Shown: positions 16,451-25,518, numbered from the stretch's first letter. The stretch is 64,000 bases of DNA from Xylanimonas cellulosilytica DSM 15894 (GCF_000024965.1 NC_013530.1:868001-932000); one strand, 5' to 3'. Numbers and translations: made by a program. Notes: generated from the sequence alone by a model not told the origin.

Positions 16451-17183
16451 CCTCGCCTTGGCGGCATCGGCCACCGAGCCCGGGCCCGCGGGCGGCCTGC
16501 CGCCGGTGATAGACGCCCGGGGGATCGAGAAGGTCTTCGCGGGCGGGATCGTCGCGCTGCGCGGCGCGGACCTGACGGTCACCCCCGGTGAGCGGGTCGC
16601 GATCTGGGGGGAGTCGGGAGCGGGCAAGTCCACCCTGCTGAACATCCTCGGGCTGCTTGACGACCCGACCGCAGGCACGTACACCCTGGCCGGGCAGGAC
16701 ACCAGGCGCCTGTCCGCGCGAGGCAAGGACCGGCTCCGCGCACAGGCGGTCGGGTTCGTGTTCCAGGCCTACCACGTGCTCGGCCACCGCACCGTGGCCC
16801 AGAACGTCAACCTCAAGCTCTCGACCATCGCAGCCCCACGCCAGCACCGTGCGACCGCGGTCAGCGCGGTGATCGACGCCGTCGGGCTGTCCCACCGCGA
16901 GCACGCCGCCGGCGCCACCCTCTCCGGCGGGGAGAAGCAGCGCCTGGCCATCGCGCGCGCCATCGTCTCGCAGCCCGCCGTCCTCCTCGCCGACGAACCG
17001 ACCGGCAACCTCGATCATGCCAACGCCGCCGGCGTCCTCGACCTGTTCGACACCCAAGCCCGCGCCGGGGTCGCCGTCGTCGTGATCACCCACGACGAGC
17101 GCACCGCTGCCTGGGCCGATCGCGTCGTCGAGCTCCACGACGGAAGCACCCACGGCGGAAGCACCCAGGGCGGGGTGGCATGA
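16443..17183 (+). CDS. ABC transporter ATP-binding protein, MacB/LolD type (cassette A)
   Basis: 246 aa. Walker A GESGAGKST (about 58-66), Q-loop VFQAYHVLGH, signature LSGGEKQRLA, Walker B AVLLADEPTGNLD and H-loop VVVITHDERT are all intact. This is the subfamily that partners FtsX-like permeases. The ATG overlaps the end of the fusion-protein gene and the stop overlaps the permease start, so all three are coupled. The C-terminus has a small repeat (HGGSTHGGSTQGG). Drives peptide or drug export, or envelope mechanotransmission. Confidence 0.92.
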   Translation: MTDLALAASATEPGPAGGLPPVIDARGIEKVFAGGIVALRGADLTVTPGERVAIWGESGAGKSTLLNILGLLDDPTAGTYTLAGQDTRRLSARGKDRLRAQAVGFVFQAYHVLGHRTVAQNVNLKLSTIAAPRQHRATAVSAVIDAVGLSHREHAAGATLSGGEKQRLAIARAIVSQPAVLLADEPTGNLDHANAAGVLDLFDTQARAGVAVVVITHDERTAAWADRVVELHDGSTHGGSTQGGVA

Positions 17184-18394
17184 GGGCACTGATCGACATC
17201 GTCTCGGACATCCTCATCGACCTGTCCGCCCGCCGCGCCAAGGTGATCCTGACACTCACTGCGGTCGCGTTCGCCACCGGCGCCCTGAGCGCCGCCGTCG
17301 GCGTCGCACGCATGGCCGAGAACCAGATCGACACCAACCTCGCCGCGACCGTCACCGACCGCGTCACCATCACCCGCACCACCACCCAGACCTCCGGCGA
17401 CGACACCGATCGGCCGCCCGCCAACGACAGCGTCGACGCGATGCGGGTGACCTTCCCGGCCGGGTCGCTCAAGCGGGTCGAGAGCATCGAGGGCGTCCTC
17501 GCCGCAGGGCTCAAGCTTCCGCTCACCGACGGCATCGAAGCCACCGGCCCCACCGGCGCCACCGCGCCCACCGTCGAGCTCGCCGGCATCACCAGCGGCT
17601 ACCTGACCACGATCGGCACCACCACGCGCACCGCCTGGGCACTCGACCAACCCGCCGACACGATCGCCCAGATCGCCATCATCAGTGCCGACGTCGCCAC
17701 GGCCGCCGGCATCCCCACCGACGCCGACACGCTGACCGGCTACACCATCACCGTGCTGGACGAGACCTACCAGGTCGTCGACGTCATCCACGGGCCCGCC
17801 GCCCGCGGCGCAGTCCTGATTCCCTACGACCGCGCACTCGCCGCCCGCGGCGGCGACTGGCAGGCCACCATGCGGGTGCTGACCCGGCCCGGGGCCGCGC
17901 ACCCCATCACCCGCGTCCTGCGCGAGGCGGTCAACCCCGCGGCCCCCGACACGCTCACCCTCTCGCACACGGCCGACCTGTCGACACTGCGCACCGGTGT
18001 CGCCACCCAGCTCGGCCAGCTCATCGCCGCCATCGGTGGACTCCTCGTCATCCTGACCGGCCTGCTCATCGCGAACAACATGGTCATCGCGGTCACCGCC
18101 CGCACCGCGGAGATCGGACTGCGCCGAGCACTCGGCGCCTCCCGCTCCCAGATCGCGTCCCTGTTCATCACCGAAGCCACCCTGACCGGCCTCCTCGGCG
18201 GCCTCGCCGGCTCCGCCCTGGCCACCACCACGACGGCCACCGTTGCCGCCATCAACCAGTGGGACGTCGTCTTCACCCCCTGGCATGCCGCGCTCGGCCC
18301 CGCCATCGGCCTGACCGTCGCCATCGCCGGAACCCTGCACCCGGCCATCCGCGCCGCCCACACCGCGCCCGCCACCGCCATCCGCACCGACTGA
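17180..18394 (+). CDS. FtsX/MacB-type ABC permease (cassette A)
   Basis: 404 aa with the MacB topology: one N-terminal helix (AKVILTLTAVAFATGALSAA), a large exported domain of about 230 residues rich in Thr and Asp, and three C-terminal helices (LIAAIGGLLVILTGLLIANN, TEATLTGLLGGLAGSALA, GPAIGLTVAIAGTLHP). The motif EIGLRRALGASRSQI between helices is diagnostic of the FtsX permease domain. Last gene of cassette A. The substrate is unknown; the cassette's own secreted peptides are candidates, although those with Sec signals may be exported separately and the pump may instead give immunity. Confidence 0.9.
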   Translation: MRALIDIVSDILIDLSARRAKVILTLTAVAFATGALSAAVGVARMAENQIDTNLAATVTDRVTITRTTTQTSGDDTDRPPANDSVDAMRVTFPAGSLKRVESIEGVLAAGLKLPLTDGIEATGPTGATAPTVELAGITSGYLTTIGTTTRTAWALDQPADTIAQIAIISADVATAAGIPTDADTLTGYTITVLDETYQVVDVIHGPAARGAVLIPYDRALAARGGDWQATMRVLTRPGAAHPITRVLREAVNPAAPDTLTLSHTADLSTLRTGVATQLGQLIAAIGGLLVILTGLLIANNMVIAVTARTAEIGLRRALGASRSQIASLFITEATLTGLLGGLAGSALATTTTATVAAINQWDVVFTPWHAALGPAIGLTVAIAGTLHPAIRAAHTAPATAIRTD

Positions 18395-18530
18395 CCCACA
18401 GACGACCCACGAACACGCGCGGCTTCGGTGCGGGCCGCGCCACTCCCGCGGCGAGCGGAACACCAGGCACGCCGCCGACGATCGGTCTCGACACGATCAC
18501 GAAGGCGGGGACCCGGGACTTCTTCCGGGG

Positions 18531-18710
18531 ATGCAGGAGCGCGGGACGACGTTCCTGCTGACGACCCACGACCTGGAGGACGCGGAGCGGCTGGCCGAGC
18601 ACGCCGTGATCATCAGCGGCTGCACGAAGGTCTTCGACGGGTCGCTGCAGGACCTCAAGCACAGTCTCAGAGAGACGAAGACCATCGACCTGACCCTGGC
18701 CCGGAACGGC
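18531..18710 (+). pseudogene. C-terminal fragment of an ABC-2-type ATP-binding protein
   Basis: The frame MQERGTTFLLTTHDLEDAERL, then AEHAVIISGCTKVFDGSLQDL, is the H-loop (TTHDLEDAE) and following segment of a multidrug-type ABC ATPase. Walker A, signature and Walker B are absent, and the reading decays into Arg/Gly-rich sequence after about residue 60. It is the scar of a lost transporter between cassette A and the ISAs1 remnant. Confidence 0.65.
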
Positions 18711-18753
18711 CAGCGAGGCCGATCCCGCGGGCCTGTCGGTCGTCGGGCGGCCA

Positions 18754-19090
18754 GGCTCCGGCATTCTCTGTGCTGTATGCCTGTGACCTGCGGTGATGTC
18801 ATGCGTTGAGGAGTGCGTGGATGGGTCCGTCGAGGTCGTGGGCGTGATGTCGTAGCGCGTGAGCGATGTTCGTCGCTCCGGCGATTCGCAGGATCGCGAT
18901 GGCGGTGTTGCTCAGGGATGCCATGACCTGCGGGGCCGGCCCCGGTCGCGGCCTGGGAGCGGTCCTTGTCGAACGTCACGTGGCGGACCCAGCAGTCGAT
19001 CCTCCACCGTCCAGTGGCCTTGGACCCACGTGGCCAGGCCCGGCCGGCTTCCTGCGCTTGAACAGCGGCATCAGAACCTCGCCTCATGTA
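18754..19090 (-). mobile_element. ISAs1-family insertion sequence remnant (3' end)
   Basis: On the minus strand the frame ending at 18799 reads ILRIAGATNIAHALRHHAHD plus LDGPIHALLNA, the C-terminus of an ISAs1-type (H-repeat) transposase. Further upstream CWVRHVTFDKDRSQAATGAG is in another frame, so at least one frameshift is present and the N-terminal two thirds are missing. The outer end GGCTCCGGCATTCTCTG (from 18754) matches the end of the copy at 48761, so the IS terminus is preserved. Same orientation as that copy, about 30 kb away. No gene is seen in 19110-19295. Confidence 0.75.
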
Positions 19091-19295
19091 TAACGTCGTG
19101 GCCGGCCATGTCCTCATGATTCACGACCAGGAGTCGATTCAGCGCGTCACGGCGCGGGAGCGCGCGCGGTCGGGGCTGCCCTGTGTCTCACGGCCCGTCG
19201 TGGTCATGGTGAACCACGCCGCACGACGCCGATCAGGTTGGCGGCTCAGGAGACGCTGTAGCCGATCCTCCGCGGTTACGGGAGTGTTCGCGTCG

Positions 19296-20756
19296 TCACG
19301 GTGTCCTGCACAGCGGCAGCGCCGCCGCGACGAACGCCTGTGCCTGCTGCCCCCAGAGTCGACGGGTCTCGCAGGACGACTGGATCGCGGCCTGTTCGAC
19401 GACTGCGACGGCCCGTTCGAGTTCCTCGACGTCGGGCGCGCTGATGCTGATGAGCCCGGTCGCACGGAGGACGCCGTGGCCGGCGGTGAGGTCGGCTTCT
19501 TGCTGGAGGACGTCGGTGTACTCGGCGGACTGGGCGGTGTCTTCGATCTGCCCGATGCGGGCGCGTTGGGTGGCGTCGGAGATGTACTCGGTCTTCTTGC
19601 GGCGCAGGTCGCGGGCGGCGACGTCGGCGCGCACGGGCGTGAACAGCATCGTGAACGCGCGCCGGACGCCGGAGCCAAGCAGGAGGGGTGCGAGGAAGCC
19701 TGGGTAGACCTGGGTGCGGGGCCACTCAGAGACCCAGAGTACGGCGTGGTGAGCGGAGTCGGATTGGAGGGAGCCCCACGACTCGGCCACCGACACCGGC
19801 CCGGCGGAGGCGAGGTCGCGACCCAACGACCCGTGGCGCTCGAGTGCGGCGGCGACCGCGGGGTCGTAGGCGGAGCGAAGTACGAGGGCGAGATCGGCCG
19901 GGTCCAGGGGCGCCGTCGGCGGCAGCTCCGCCGAGCGGAGCGCTGCGGTGAGGGTCTCGATCTCCTGGCGGAGCACGGCGGCTGAGCCGCGCGTGCCGCC
20001 GCCCGCGGCGCGGATGGTGCGTGCGGCGGCCTTGAGGTCGAGGCTGAGCGAAATGGTGGTCGCGTGGCGTTCGCCGGCGGGACCGGCGTGGGCGACGAGG
20101 TCGGCGTACATGGCCGCGGGCCACGCGCCGTCGGCGCGGCCGTGCTGAGCCCACCACTCGGCGAGGCCCTTGCCGGAGTCGGGAATGGTGCGCTCGCACA
20201 CTTGGAGGGTCGTGATCCGGCCCGACCGGCAGGCCGTGGCGAGGACACGTCCCCAGCCCGTGGTGCGGCGCTGCTGTTGGGCGGGGTCGAGGAGCACGAA
20301 GGACGGGTGGTCGATGGCGAGGACGGCGGTGAGGGTGTTCGCGTGCGGGTCGTGGACGTACGCTGCCCCCGTCACAGTGTCGACCCACTGGCGTAGTCGG
20401 GCGGCGTCGCCCGGGAGGGCGAGGGTTCCAGCGGGGCGTGGGCGGGCGATGTCGCGGTGGAACACGAGCTGGCCCGAGAGGCTCCGGCGCGCCCAGCCGA
20501 ACCCGATCGGTGCCCACTCGACGACGGCGCGGCCGCCGATCCTCACCCATGCGGTCGCGCAGCACGCTGCCGCGAACGGGGTCGCCCAGGCGAGGCCCAA
20601 GCCGCCGACGGCGAAGCCGCCGATGATCGCTGTCGCAGCGAGTCCCAGGACGATGAGCTGCGCCGCCGACTGCCCGAGGAGGATGCCGCGGTGCGTCAGT
20701 CGCGAGAACTGGACGGGCTGCAGCTCGGACGTCGGCGGCGTGGTCATGAGAGTCAT
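19296..20756 (-). CDS. SCO6880 family conjugation protein (VirB3/VirB4 N-terminal-like)
   Basis: 486 aa. Two N-terminal membrane helices (QLIVLGLAATAIIGGFAVGG, LAWATPFAAACCATAWV) form a PrgI/VirB3-like module. The body contains the SCO6880-type blocks LVFHRDIARPRPAGTLALPG, VLAIDHPSFVLLDP, TISLSLDLKAAARTIR and RAFTMLFTPVRADVAARDL. It lacks Walker motifs; the ATPase half is a separate gene at 8360-9847. It follows the SCO6881-like gene after 3 bp. Its expected downstream partners are now separated from it by the 9-kb segment carrying cassette A. Confidence 0.85.
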   Translation of the reverse strand: MTLMTTPPTSELQPVQFSRLTHRGILLGQSAAQLIVLGLAATAIIGGFAVGGLGLAWATPFAAACCATAWVRIGGRAVVEWAPIGFGWARRSLSGQLVFHRDIARPRPAGTLALPGDAARLRQWVDTVTGAAYVHDPHANTLTAVLAIDHPSFVLLDPAQQQRRTTGWGRVLATACRSGRITTLQVCERTIPDSGKGLAEWWAQHGRADGAWPAAMYADLVAHAGPAGERHATTISLSLDLKAAARTIRAAGGGTRGSAAVLRQEIETLTAALRSAELPPTAPLDPADLALVLRSAYDPAVAAALERHGSLGRDLASAGPVSVAESWGSLQSDSAHHAVLWVSEWPRTQVYPGFLAPLLLGSGVRRAFTMLFTPVRADVAARDLRRKKTEYISDATQRARIGQIEDTAQSAEYTDVLQQEADLTAGHGVLRATGLISISAPDVEELERAVAVVEQAAIQSSCETRRLWGQQAQAFVAAALPLCRTP

Positions 20757-20759
20757 GGG

Positions 20760-22016
20760 TCAGCCCGCCTTCGGCGTGGACGGCGTCGGCGTCGCCGTCG
20801 CGCGCTGTGCCCGTGCGGAACGCGGCGGCGCCGTCGTCTGGGATCCGGATCCGATGGGGCCGGTGTGTTGCTCGGCAGCACCGCCGAGTGCGGCGCCGGC
20901 CTTCGGGCCGACGGTCCCGACGCCCTTGAGCAGGCTCGCTCCGGCGAGTGCGGCGCCGACTCCGGCGGCCGAGGCTGCACCCGAGGCGGCACCAGCGGAC
21001 GCACCCCCGGCGCCTGCGGCACTGACGCCGGGAGGCGCGCCGATGGAGCCGGTGCGGTTGCCGAGGATCTTCATCGGGGACGACGACAGGCGTGGCGTCG
21101 GCATGGGGAGGTGCCGGTTGAGGGAGTGCTTGGCCTCCTGCTCGGCGGACATCGCGTGGTACATGTCGAAGCCCATGAAGTTGATGACCTTGTAGGTCGT
21201 GTACGGGGCGAACCCGGCGATGAGCATGAGGACGACGGCGGTGACCGGTTCCGAGAGGGAGGCGAGGTCGCCGCTGATCGGCGTCGATGCCTGCGCGGCG
21301 GCGAGCAGGAACATCACGACGATCACGAGCTTCGACAGCGCGAGCGCGATGACGAACGACGCCCACCGCGAGCCCCAGGAGCGGGTCGCGTCCCAGACGC
21401 CGCCCGCCATCGCCATGGGCGCGAACGCGACCGCGAGCAGCAGGAGCGCCTTGCGGACCAGGAGGCTGATCCACAAGATGAACGTCGCTCCGATCGCGGC
21501 GCCCCCGACGAAGAGCGCGAACAAGACCGTCAAGCCGGGGGCCACGGTAGCGGCGACTCCACCGCCGATAATCATGACGGCGACCCGTTCGCCGAGATCC
21601 TCCATCGTGGTGCCGGCGGCCCCGACGATGGCGATGCAGAGGCGGTCGACGACCTCCAACAGGGTCGCGGTCAGGGTCAGCGCGACGAACGAGCCCAGCA
21701 TTGCCTTGCCGAGCCCGAGCACCGCGCGGGCCAGGGCGCCGGGCTCGCGGCGCAGCATTCCGGTGATGACCTGGAGGAGGAAGAAGCCGAGCATCATGAC
21801 GACGGCGATGCCGAAGACGAGGTTGTAGACGTTCACGTATGCGCCGGAGGTGACGTCGACGAGCGTTGTCGTGGACATCAGGGACCACATACCGCGGAAC
21901 AGGGACGCGGCGCCCTTCGAGACGAAGTCGCCCAGGCCGCCGAGAACTCCGTCCGTGACCGCGTCGCCGACCGTGCCGCAGACGCCGGAGATGATCGGGA
22001 TATCGCAGATGTTCAT
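20760..22016 (-). CDS. SCO6881/TrbL/VirB6-like conjugal transfer membrane protein
   Basis: 418 aa. Polytopic membrane protein with about six to seven helices (LVFGIAVVMMLGFFLLQVIT, AVLGLGKAMLGSFVALTLTA, VIALALSKLVIVVMFLLAA) and a long Ala/Gly/Pro-rich cytoplasmic tail from about residue 310. The N-terminal CDIPIISGVCGTVGDAV pattern and topology match SCO6881-type VirB6 proteins encoded beside SCO6880. Likely the inner-membrane channel core. The gene lies 9 bp after the DUF6112 gene. Confidence 0.85.
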   Translation of the reverse strand: MNICDIPIISGVCGTVGDAVTDGVLGGLGDFVSKGAASLFRGMWSLMSTTTLVDVTSGAYVNVYNLVFGIAVVMMLGFFLLQVITGMLRREPGALARAVLGLGKAMLGSFVALTLTATLLEVVDRLCIAIVGAAGTTMEDLGERVAVMIIGGGVAATVAPGLTVLFALFVGGAAIGATFILWISLLVRKALLLLAVAFAPMAMAGGVWDATRSWGSRWASFVIALALSKLVIVVMFLLAAAQASTPISGDLASLSEPVTAVVLMLIAGFAPYTTYKVINFMGFDMYHAMSAEQEAKHSLNRHLPMPTPRLSSSPMKILGNRTGSIGAPPGVSAAGAGGASAGAASGAASAAGVGAALAGASLLKGVGTVGPKAGAALGGAAEQHTGPIGSGSQTTAPPRSARAQRATATPTPSTPKAG

Positions 22017-22025
22017 CGGACCGCC

Positions 22026-22328
22026 TCAGACCGACTGCCCGACGTCCCAGAAGAAGTTCACGAGCGTCACGCTCGCGCCGCACACTGCCGCAGCGACGAC
22101 GCCGATCAAGACGCCCTGCTTGCCACGGCCCGACATGTGCGGGTTCGACGTCTGCGAACCGAAGGCCCACACGATCGCCGAGATGATCACCGCCAGGACC
22201 GCCAGGATCAGGCCGACCGTCATCACCGCGCCCACGATGTCGCGGAGCTGGGCGATGCCGGGCAGACCCGAGGCGTTCGGGGTGATGTCGATGCCGGCGG
22301 TTACGACGGCGGAGTGGGACGGGGTCAT
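22026..22328 (-). CDS. DUF6112 family small membrane protein (VirB2-like)
   Basis: 100 aa from ATG22328, which follows GGGAGGAACC. The N-terminus contains GIDITPNASGLPGIAQLRDI, typical of DUF6112, then helix 1 (VGLILAVLAVIISAIVWAFG), a short basic loop (SGRGKQG) and helix 2 (VLIGVVAAAVCGASVTLVNF). Size, two-helix topology and position before VirB6 suggest a VirB2/TrbC-type channel or pilin subunit. A second protein of this type is at 23426. An upstream extension of the frame is not credible. Confidence 0.8.
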   Translation of the reverse strand: MTPSHSAVVTAGIDITPNASGLPGIAQLRDIVGAVMTVGLILAVLAVIISAIVWAFGSQTSNPHMSGRGKQGVLIGVVAAAVCGASVTLVNFFWDVGQSV

Positions 22329-22673
22329 GGTTCCTCCCGGACAGCGGTGACGCTGGAAGGTGACCGGAGCTCCCCGCCTGCTCTGATTCTGCCGGGGTCG
22401 CGTAATGGGCAACACAGCTCAGTCGAGCTGGATTTTCGCGGCTTAGTATCACGTCGCCCGCGCCTGGCCCGAGGCCGAGCATCGCGTGATGGACAACTAC
22501 GCCGCGCACAGGACGTCCGAGGACAAACCTGGCGGGCCGTCAACACCCCGCTATCGCAGCGCACGGGCCGCAAGGCGAGTCGGGCTGTGGGCTCATCCAA
22601 TCTTGGCAGAATGAGCCCACCTGCCAGAGCGTGGTCGATCCGCGTATGCCTCAGTTGGCCGCGCTGACCTGGT
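22329..22673. other. 345-bp non-coding interval with a 10-bp dyad
   Basis: No credible gene on either strand. GTGGGCTCAT (22587-22596) pairs perfectly with ATGAGCCCAC (22611-22620), and the 14-nt spacer contains an inner CCAA-TC-TTGG palindrome. The structure could be a bidirectional terminator for the TM2 gene or an operator for the DUF6112-VirB6-SCO6880 unit. No -35/-10 pair was convincing. Confidence 0.6.
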
Positions 22674-23159
22674 TCAGCCGAGCAAGCTTCTCTTCTGAGT
22701 CTCGAACTCCGCCTCAGTCAGGACTCCAGCGTCACGGAGAGCAGCAATATCCGTGAGATTCGCAATCCGTTGTGAGGCCGCTTCGTTGGGGTTTGGGGTC
22801 GTCGAAGGCCTGGGGCTGGCAGGAGGAACGGTGAGGGCCGCGGCACCCGCCCAGTTGGTGACCAGTCGGCCGTCACCATCCCGGGCGCTTCCACACAGCA
22901 CGATGATCCAGTCGAGTAGCGGCCAGATCCCGAACGTCGCCCACCCAACGAGAAGCATGGCAATACCCATACCGATGTTCCCCAGGTAGAACCTGTGAAC
23001 GCCGAGCACGCCAAGGAAGAATCCAAGAACGGCCGCCACAGTCCGCGACTTTGGCGACTCCGCACTCGAAAAAGTTGGCGCCGATCCGATCGTGACAATC
23101 ATGCGCCAGATGCCGATCCCGAGCCCCGCCAAAACAACGAGGATGATAAGGAACTCCAC
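22674..23159 (-). CDS. TM2-domain protein with C-terminal SHOCT motif
   Basis: 161 aa from GTG23159 (AAAGGAC upstream). An N-terminal helix (FLIILVVLAGLGIGIWRMI) is followed by the TM2 pair: VLGFFLGVLGVHRFYLGNIG, then MLLVGWATFGIWPLLDWIIV. It ends with a SHOCT-like motif (IAALRDAGVLTEAEFETQKR). TM2/SHOCT proteins are widespread small membrane proteins of unknown role. It splits the transfer operon between two DUF6112-like genes and has its own flanking gaps, so it may be a late insertion. Confidence 0.8.
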   Translation of the reverse strand: MEFLIILVVLAGLGIGIWRMIVTIGSAPTFSSAESPKSRTVAAVLGFFLGVLGVHRFYLGNIGMGIAMLLVGWATFGIWPLLDWIIVLCGSARDGDGRLVTNWAGAAALTVPPASPRPSTTPNPNEAASQRIANLTDIAALRDAGVLTEAEFETQKRSLLG

Positions 23160-23425
23160 GCAACGTCCTTTCTGGTATGCGCCGGTCCCGCTCGATGCGG
23201 GTGGGTGCGCGTTGGTGCAGTGTACGTGTCGACGACGCGTTGAGCCTGACCCCGTAACTACGGGTTGGTTTCTCAATTGCCCTTGAGTACTGCCCGCGCT
23301 TGTCGGCGGACTTCGAGTCCTCAGTGCGATGGTGGCTTCGGCGATCGAGTTGAGGGTACCGAGTTGAAGCGAGCCGCCGTCATCGCTGGCCAGGGCTAGG
23401 AGATCGACCCAGAGCACCCACACGG

Positions 23426-23713
23426 CTATAGGCTGTTGCCAGCAGCGACCAGCCAGTTCGCGAGCGCCATGACTCCCCCGGCGAGCGCCGCGCCCCCGAG
23501 TCCCAGGAGGACACCGAAACGGGCTCGAGCCGCCTGGTGCCAGTTGGCGGAGTGGACTGCGATGGCCCACAGGATCCCGGAGGTGACGAGCACGCCGACG
23601 GCTGCGATGAGTGCGACTGTCAGGAGCGCACCGACGACGGTGTAGAGACCCGTGCCCTCGAGGGCGGCGAAGTCGGGAGAGACGGGTCCCGTCCAGATCA
23701 CGCGGAGCACCAC
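23426..23713 (-). CDS. Second DUF6112-like small membrane protein
   Basis: 95 aa with two helices: TVVGALLTVALIAAVGVLVT with SGILWAIAV, and FGVLLGLGGAALAGGVMALA. A basic loop (HQAARAR) lies between, the same plan as the protein at 22026. The start overlaps the M23 peptidase gene by 16 bp. Two such proteins in one operon may form alternate subunits of the channel. The 266 bp between this gene and the TM2 gene hold no evident gene. Confidence 0.7.
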   Translation of the reverse strand: MVLRVIWTGPVSPDFAALEGTGLYTVVGALLTVALIAAVGVLVTSGILWAIAVHSANWHQAARARFGVLLGLGGAALAGGVMALANWLVAAGNSL

Positions 23714-24834
23714 TCAGAAGTCACGGCCCGGGCCGCGTGGGTCGCCCCCGCGGCTGCGAGCCAGGGGACCGGGTCGATCGGAGCGCCCGGCGTCCCGTCC
23801 GGGTGGACCTCGAAGTGGAGGTGGGGTCCCGTGGATCGCCCAGTCGAGCCGACCTCGCCGATCTGTTGTCCCGCCCGGACGGTGTTGCCGACCGCGACGT
23901 GGATGCCGCCGTCGCGGATGTGCCCGTAGATGGTCACGACGGTGGTGCCGTTGATGGTGTGTTCGATCTCGATGTGGTTCCCGAGTCCGCCGCGAGGGCC
24001 GGCGGCGAGGACGCGACCGTCCGCGGCGGCGAGGATCGGAGTCCCCGAGGCTGCCGCGTAGTCGGCGCCTGCGTGGAGTGTCCGGATGCCGGTGACGGGG
24101 TTGACCCGCATGCCGAAGTCGGAGGTGGGCGTCCAGGTTCCGGACGGCAGAGGGAAGACGACGGCGGTGGTCTCCGCGAGCGCGCCGCCGGCGGCCGACG
24201 GGGCGGTCAGCGCGTCGAGAATGGCGCCCGCGACCGGTTCGAACGCGGCGTACCGGTCCGGGTAGGCCGACACCTCGACCGCCTGGGCGGTGGCGCCTTT
24301 CGGCAGCGACCGCCAACCGGTGATGTCGAGCAGCCCGCGCGGCGATCCGTGGTTCGGTCCGGTCGGCCCGCCGAAGAACGCTCGCGCCTGGTAGGTCGAG
24401 TCCATGAGCTCGGCCGGGGTTCCCCAGCCCGCCAGGGGTCGCATCTGGAACAGGCCGATGGAGTCGTGGTCCGAGCCGTCGCCGTCGTGTGGGAGTGCTG
24501 CGGTCTCCGGGTAGGTGCTGGTGTTGGCGAGCATCCGCAGCCGCGACTCGGTCAGGGCGGCCATGAGCGCGATGACGATGCCGTTGCGGCCGACGCCGTC
24601 GATGGCGTTCCCGACCGTGATGATCGTGGCGGCATGCTCGAGTTCCGTCGCGGCGAGCCGGACGACGTCGCCTGTGGCCGTCCGGGCCATGAGCGACGAG
24701 GGAACGTTCCCCACCGTGAGCGCGCCGCAGGCCGGGCCTGGGAGTGTTGCGGCGATGAGCGGGATGGCGACCGCGCAGGCTCCCGGTCCGAGGAGCACCC
24801 CGGCCAGCACCGCGAAAACCACGAGACGACGCAT
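23698..24834 (-). CDS. M23 peptidase with lysozyme-like domain (conjugation cell-wall hydrolase)
   Basis: 378 aa. A hydrophobic N-terminal anchor or signal (VVFAVLAGVLLGPGACAVAI) is followed by a lytic transglycosylase-like segment at about 88-140 (ALMAALTESRLRMLAN with Glu96, SIGLFQMRPLAGWG). The LytM domain at about 235-345 has its zinc ligands in place: H254 and D258 (TLHAGADYA), and H338-L-H340 (GPHLHFEV). Opens the peptidoglycan for the mating channel, like VirB1/TcpG proteins. Lies in the transfer operon just after the VirB8-like gene. Confidence 0.9.
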   Translation of the reverse strand: MRRLVVFAVLAGVLLGPGACAVAIPLIAATLPGPACGALTVGNVPSSLMARTATGDVVRLAATELEHAATIITVGNAIDGVGRNGIVIALMAALTESRLRMLANTSTYPETAALPHDGDGSDHDSIGLFQMRPLAGWGTPAELMDSTYQARAFFGGPTGPNHGSPRGLLDITGWRSLPKGATAQAVEVSAYPDRYAAFEPVAGAILDALTAPSAAGGALAETTAVVFPLPSGTWTPTSDFGMRVNPVTGIRTLHAGADYAAASGTPILAAADGRVLAAGPRGGLGNHIEIEHTINGTTVVTIYGHIRDGGIHVAVGNTVRAGQQIGEVGSTGRSTGPHLHFEVHPDGTPGAPIDPVPWLAAAGATHAARAVTSEWCSA

Positions 24835-24840
24835 GGTGTG

Positions 24841-25518
24841 TCACCGCAGCGGGTTGTCGAGCTGTGAGAGGCGCAGCAGGTAGCACTGGGGGTACGTCGG
24901 CTCGCAGACGGCGAAGACGGTGAACGTGACGTCGAACTGGACGTGGACCGGCTCGCCGTCGTCGACCCCGGTGCGGTGCCGCACCCCGGTGACGGTGTAC
25001 GCCGTCGTGCCTGCCGCGAACCCGTCGCCGGACTGGGCGACGGCCTGCGCCCAGAGCGTGGGCGCGACGACGGAGGAGACCTCGATCCACTGCCTCGTGC
25101 CGTACTGGCGAAGCCGGGCCCAGGTGTCCTCGGTGGGGAGGTACATGGTCAGGTCGGAGACGAGGCCGGGGGACTCGACGCCGGTCGGGTCGGCCACCGC
25201 GAGGAGGCGTCCGCGATGCTCGGCGAGCGGCGTTCCCCCGGTGGTGTCCCAGTCGAAGAGCGCAGATGCGACGTTGCGGGCGAACTGTTCCGCGTCGGTG
25301 ACCGGCGGGAGCGGAGCGGGCTCTGTGGCGGGGGTACGTTCCTGCGTGGCGGGGGGCACGTTCACTTCCGTCGTCGCTGTCGGGAGAGCGTCCTGCCTCG
25401 GCGACGTGCCGCCGTCGTCGGCCGCATGGAGGAGCCCGGCGAGGCCGGCGCCGAGCACGAGGACGGCGCCGCCGGTGAGGAGGACGTTCCTCCGGGTGGG
25501 GCGGGTCGCGGTGAGCAT
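24841..25518 (-). CDS. VirB8/TcpC-like conjugation protein
   Basis: 225 aa. A short cytoplasmic N-terminus (TATRPTRRN), one membrane helix (VLLTGGAVLVLGAGLAGLLHA), a Thr/Pro-rich linker, then an NTF2-like domain (DAEQFARNVASALFDWDTTG ... AAGTTAYTVTGVRHRTG) ending in beta strands. This is the architecture of VirB8/TcpC assembly factors that sit outside the membrane and contact the channel. Two GGGGGTACG sites (24888 and 25330) lie within the gene. Family inferred from topology and context. Confidence 0.7.
   Translation of the reverse strand: MLTATRPTRRNVLLTGGAVLVLGAGLAGLLHAADDGGTSPRQDALPTATTEVNVPPATQERTPATEPAPLPPVTDAEQFARNVASALFDWDTTGGTPLAEHRGRLLAVADPTGVESPGLVSDLTMYLPTEDTWARLRQYGTRQWIEVSSVVAPTLWAQAVAQSGDGFAAGTTAYTVTGVRHRTGVDDGEPVHVQFDVTFTVFAVCEPTYPQCYLLRLSQLDNPLR

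Noticed and set aside
15095-16726. 543-codon minus-strand frame opposite the cassette A fusion protein
   Set aside because: Shadow of the plus-strand gene, low-complexity with Arg/Asp/Gly tracts and no domain.
19726-22667. Very long open frames on both strands (927 and 736 codons) over the SCO6880/VirB6 region
   Set aside because: They are Arg/Pro/Gly-rich, lack ribosome sites and lie antisense or out of frame to genes with clear membrane helices and family motifs; a GC-rich composition effect.
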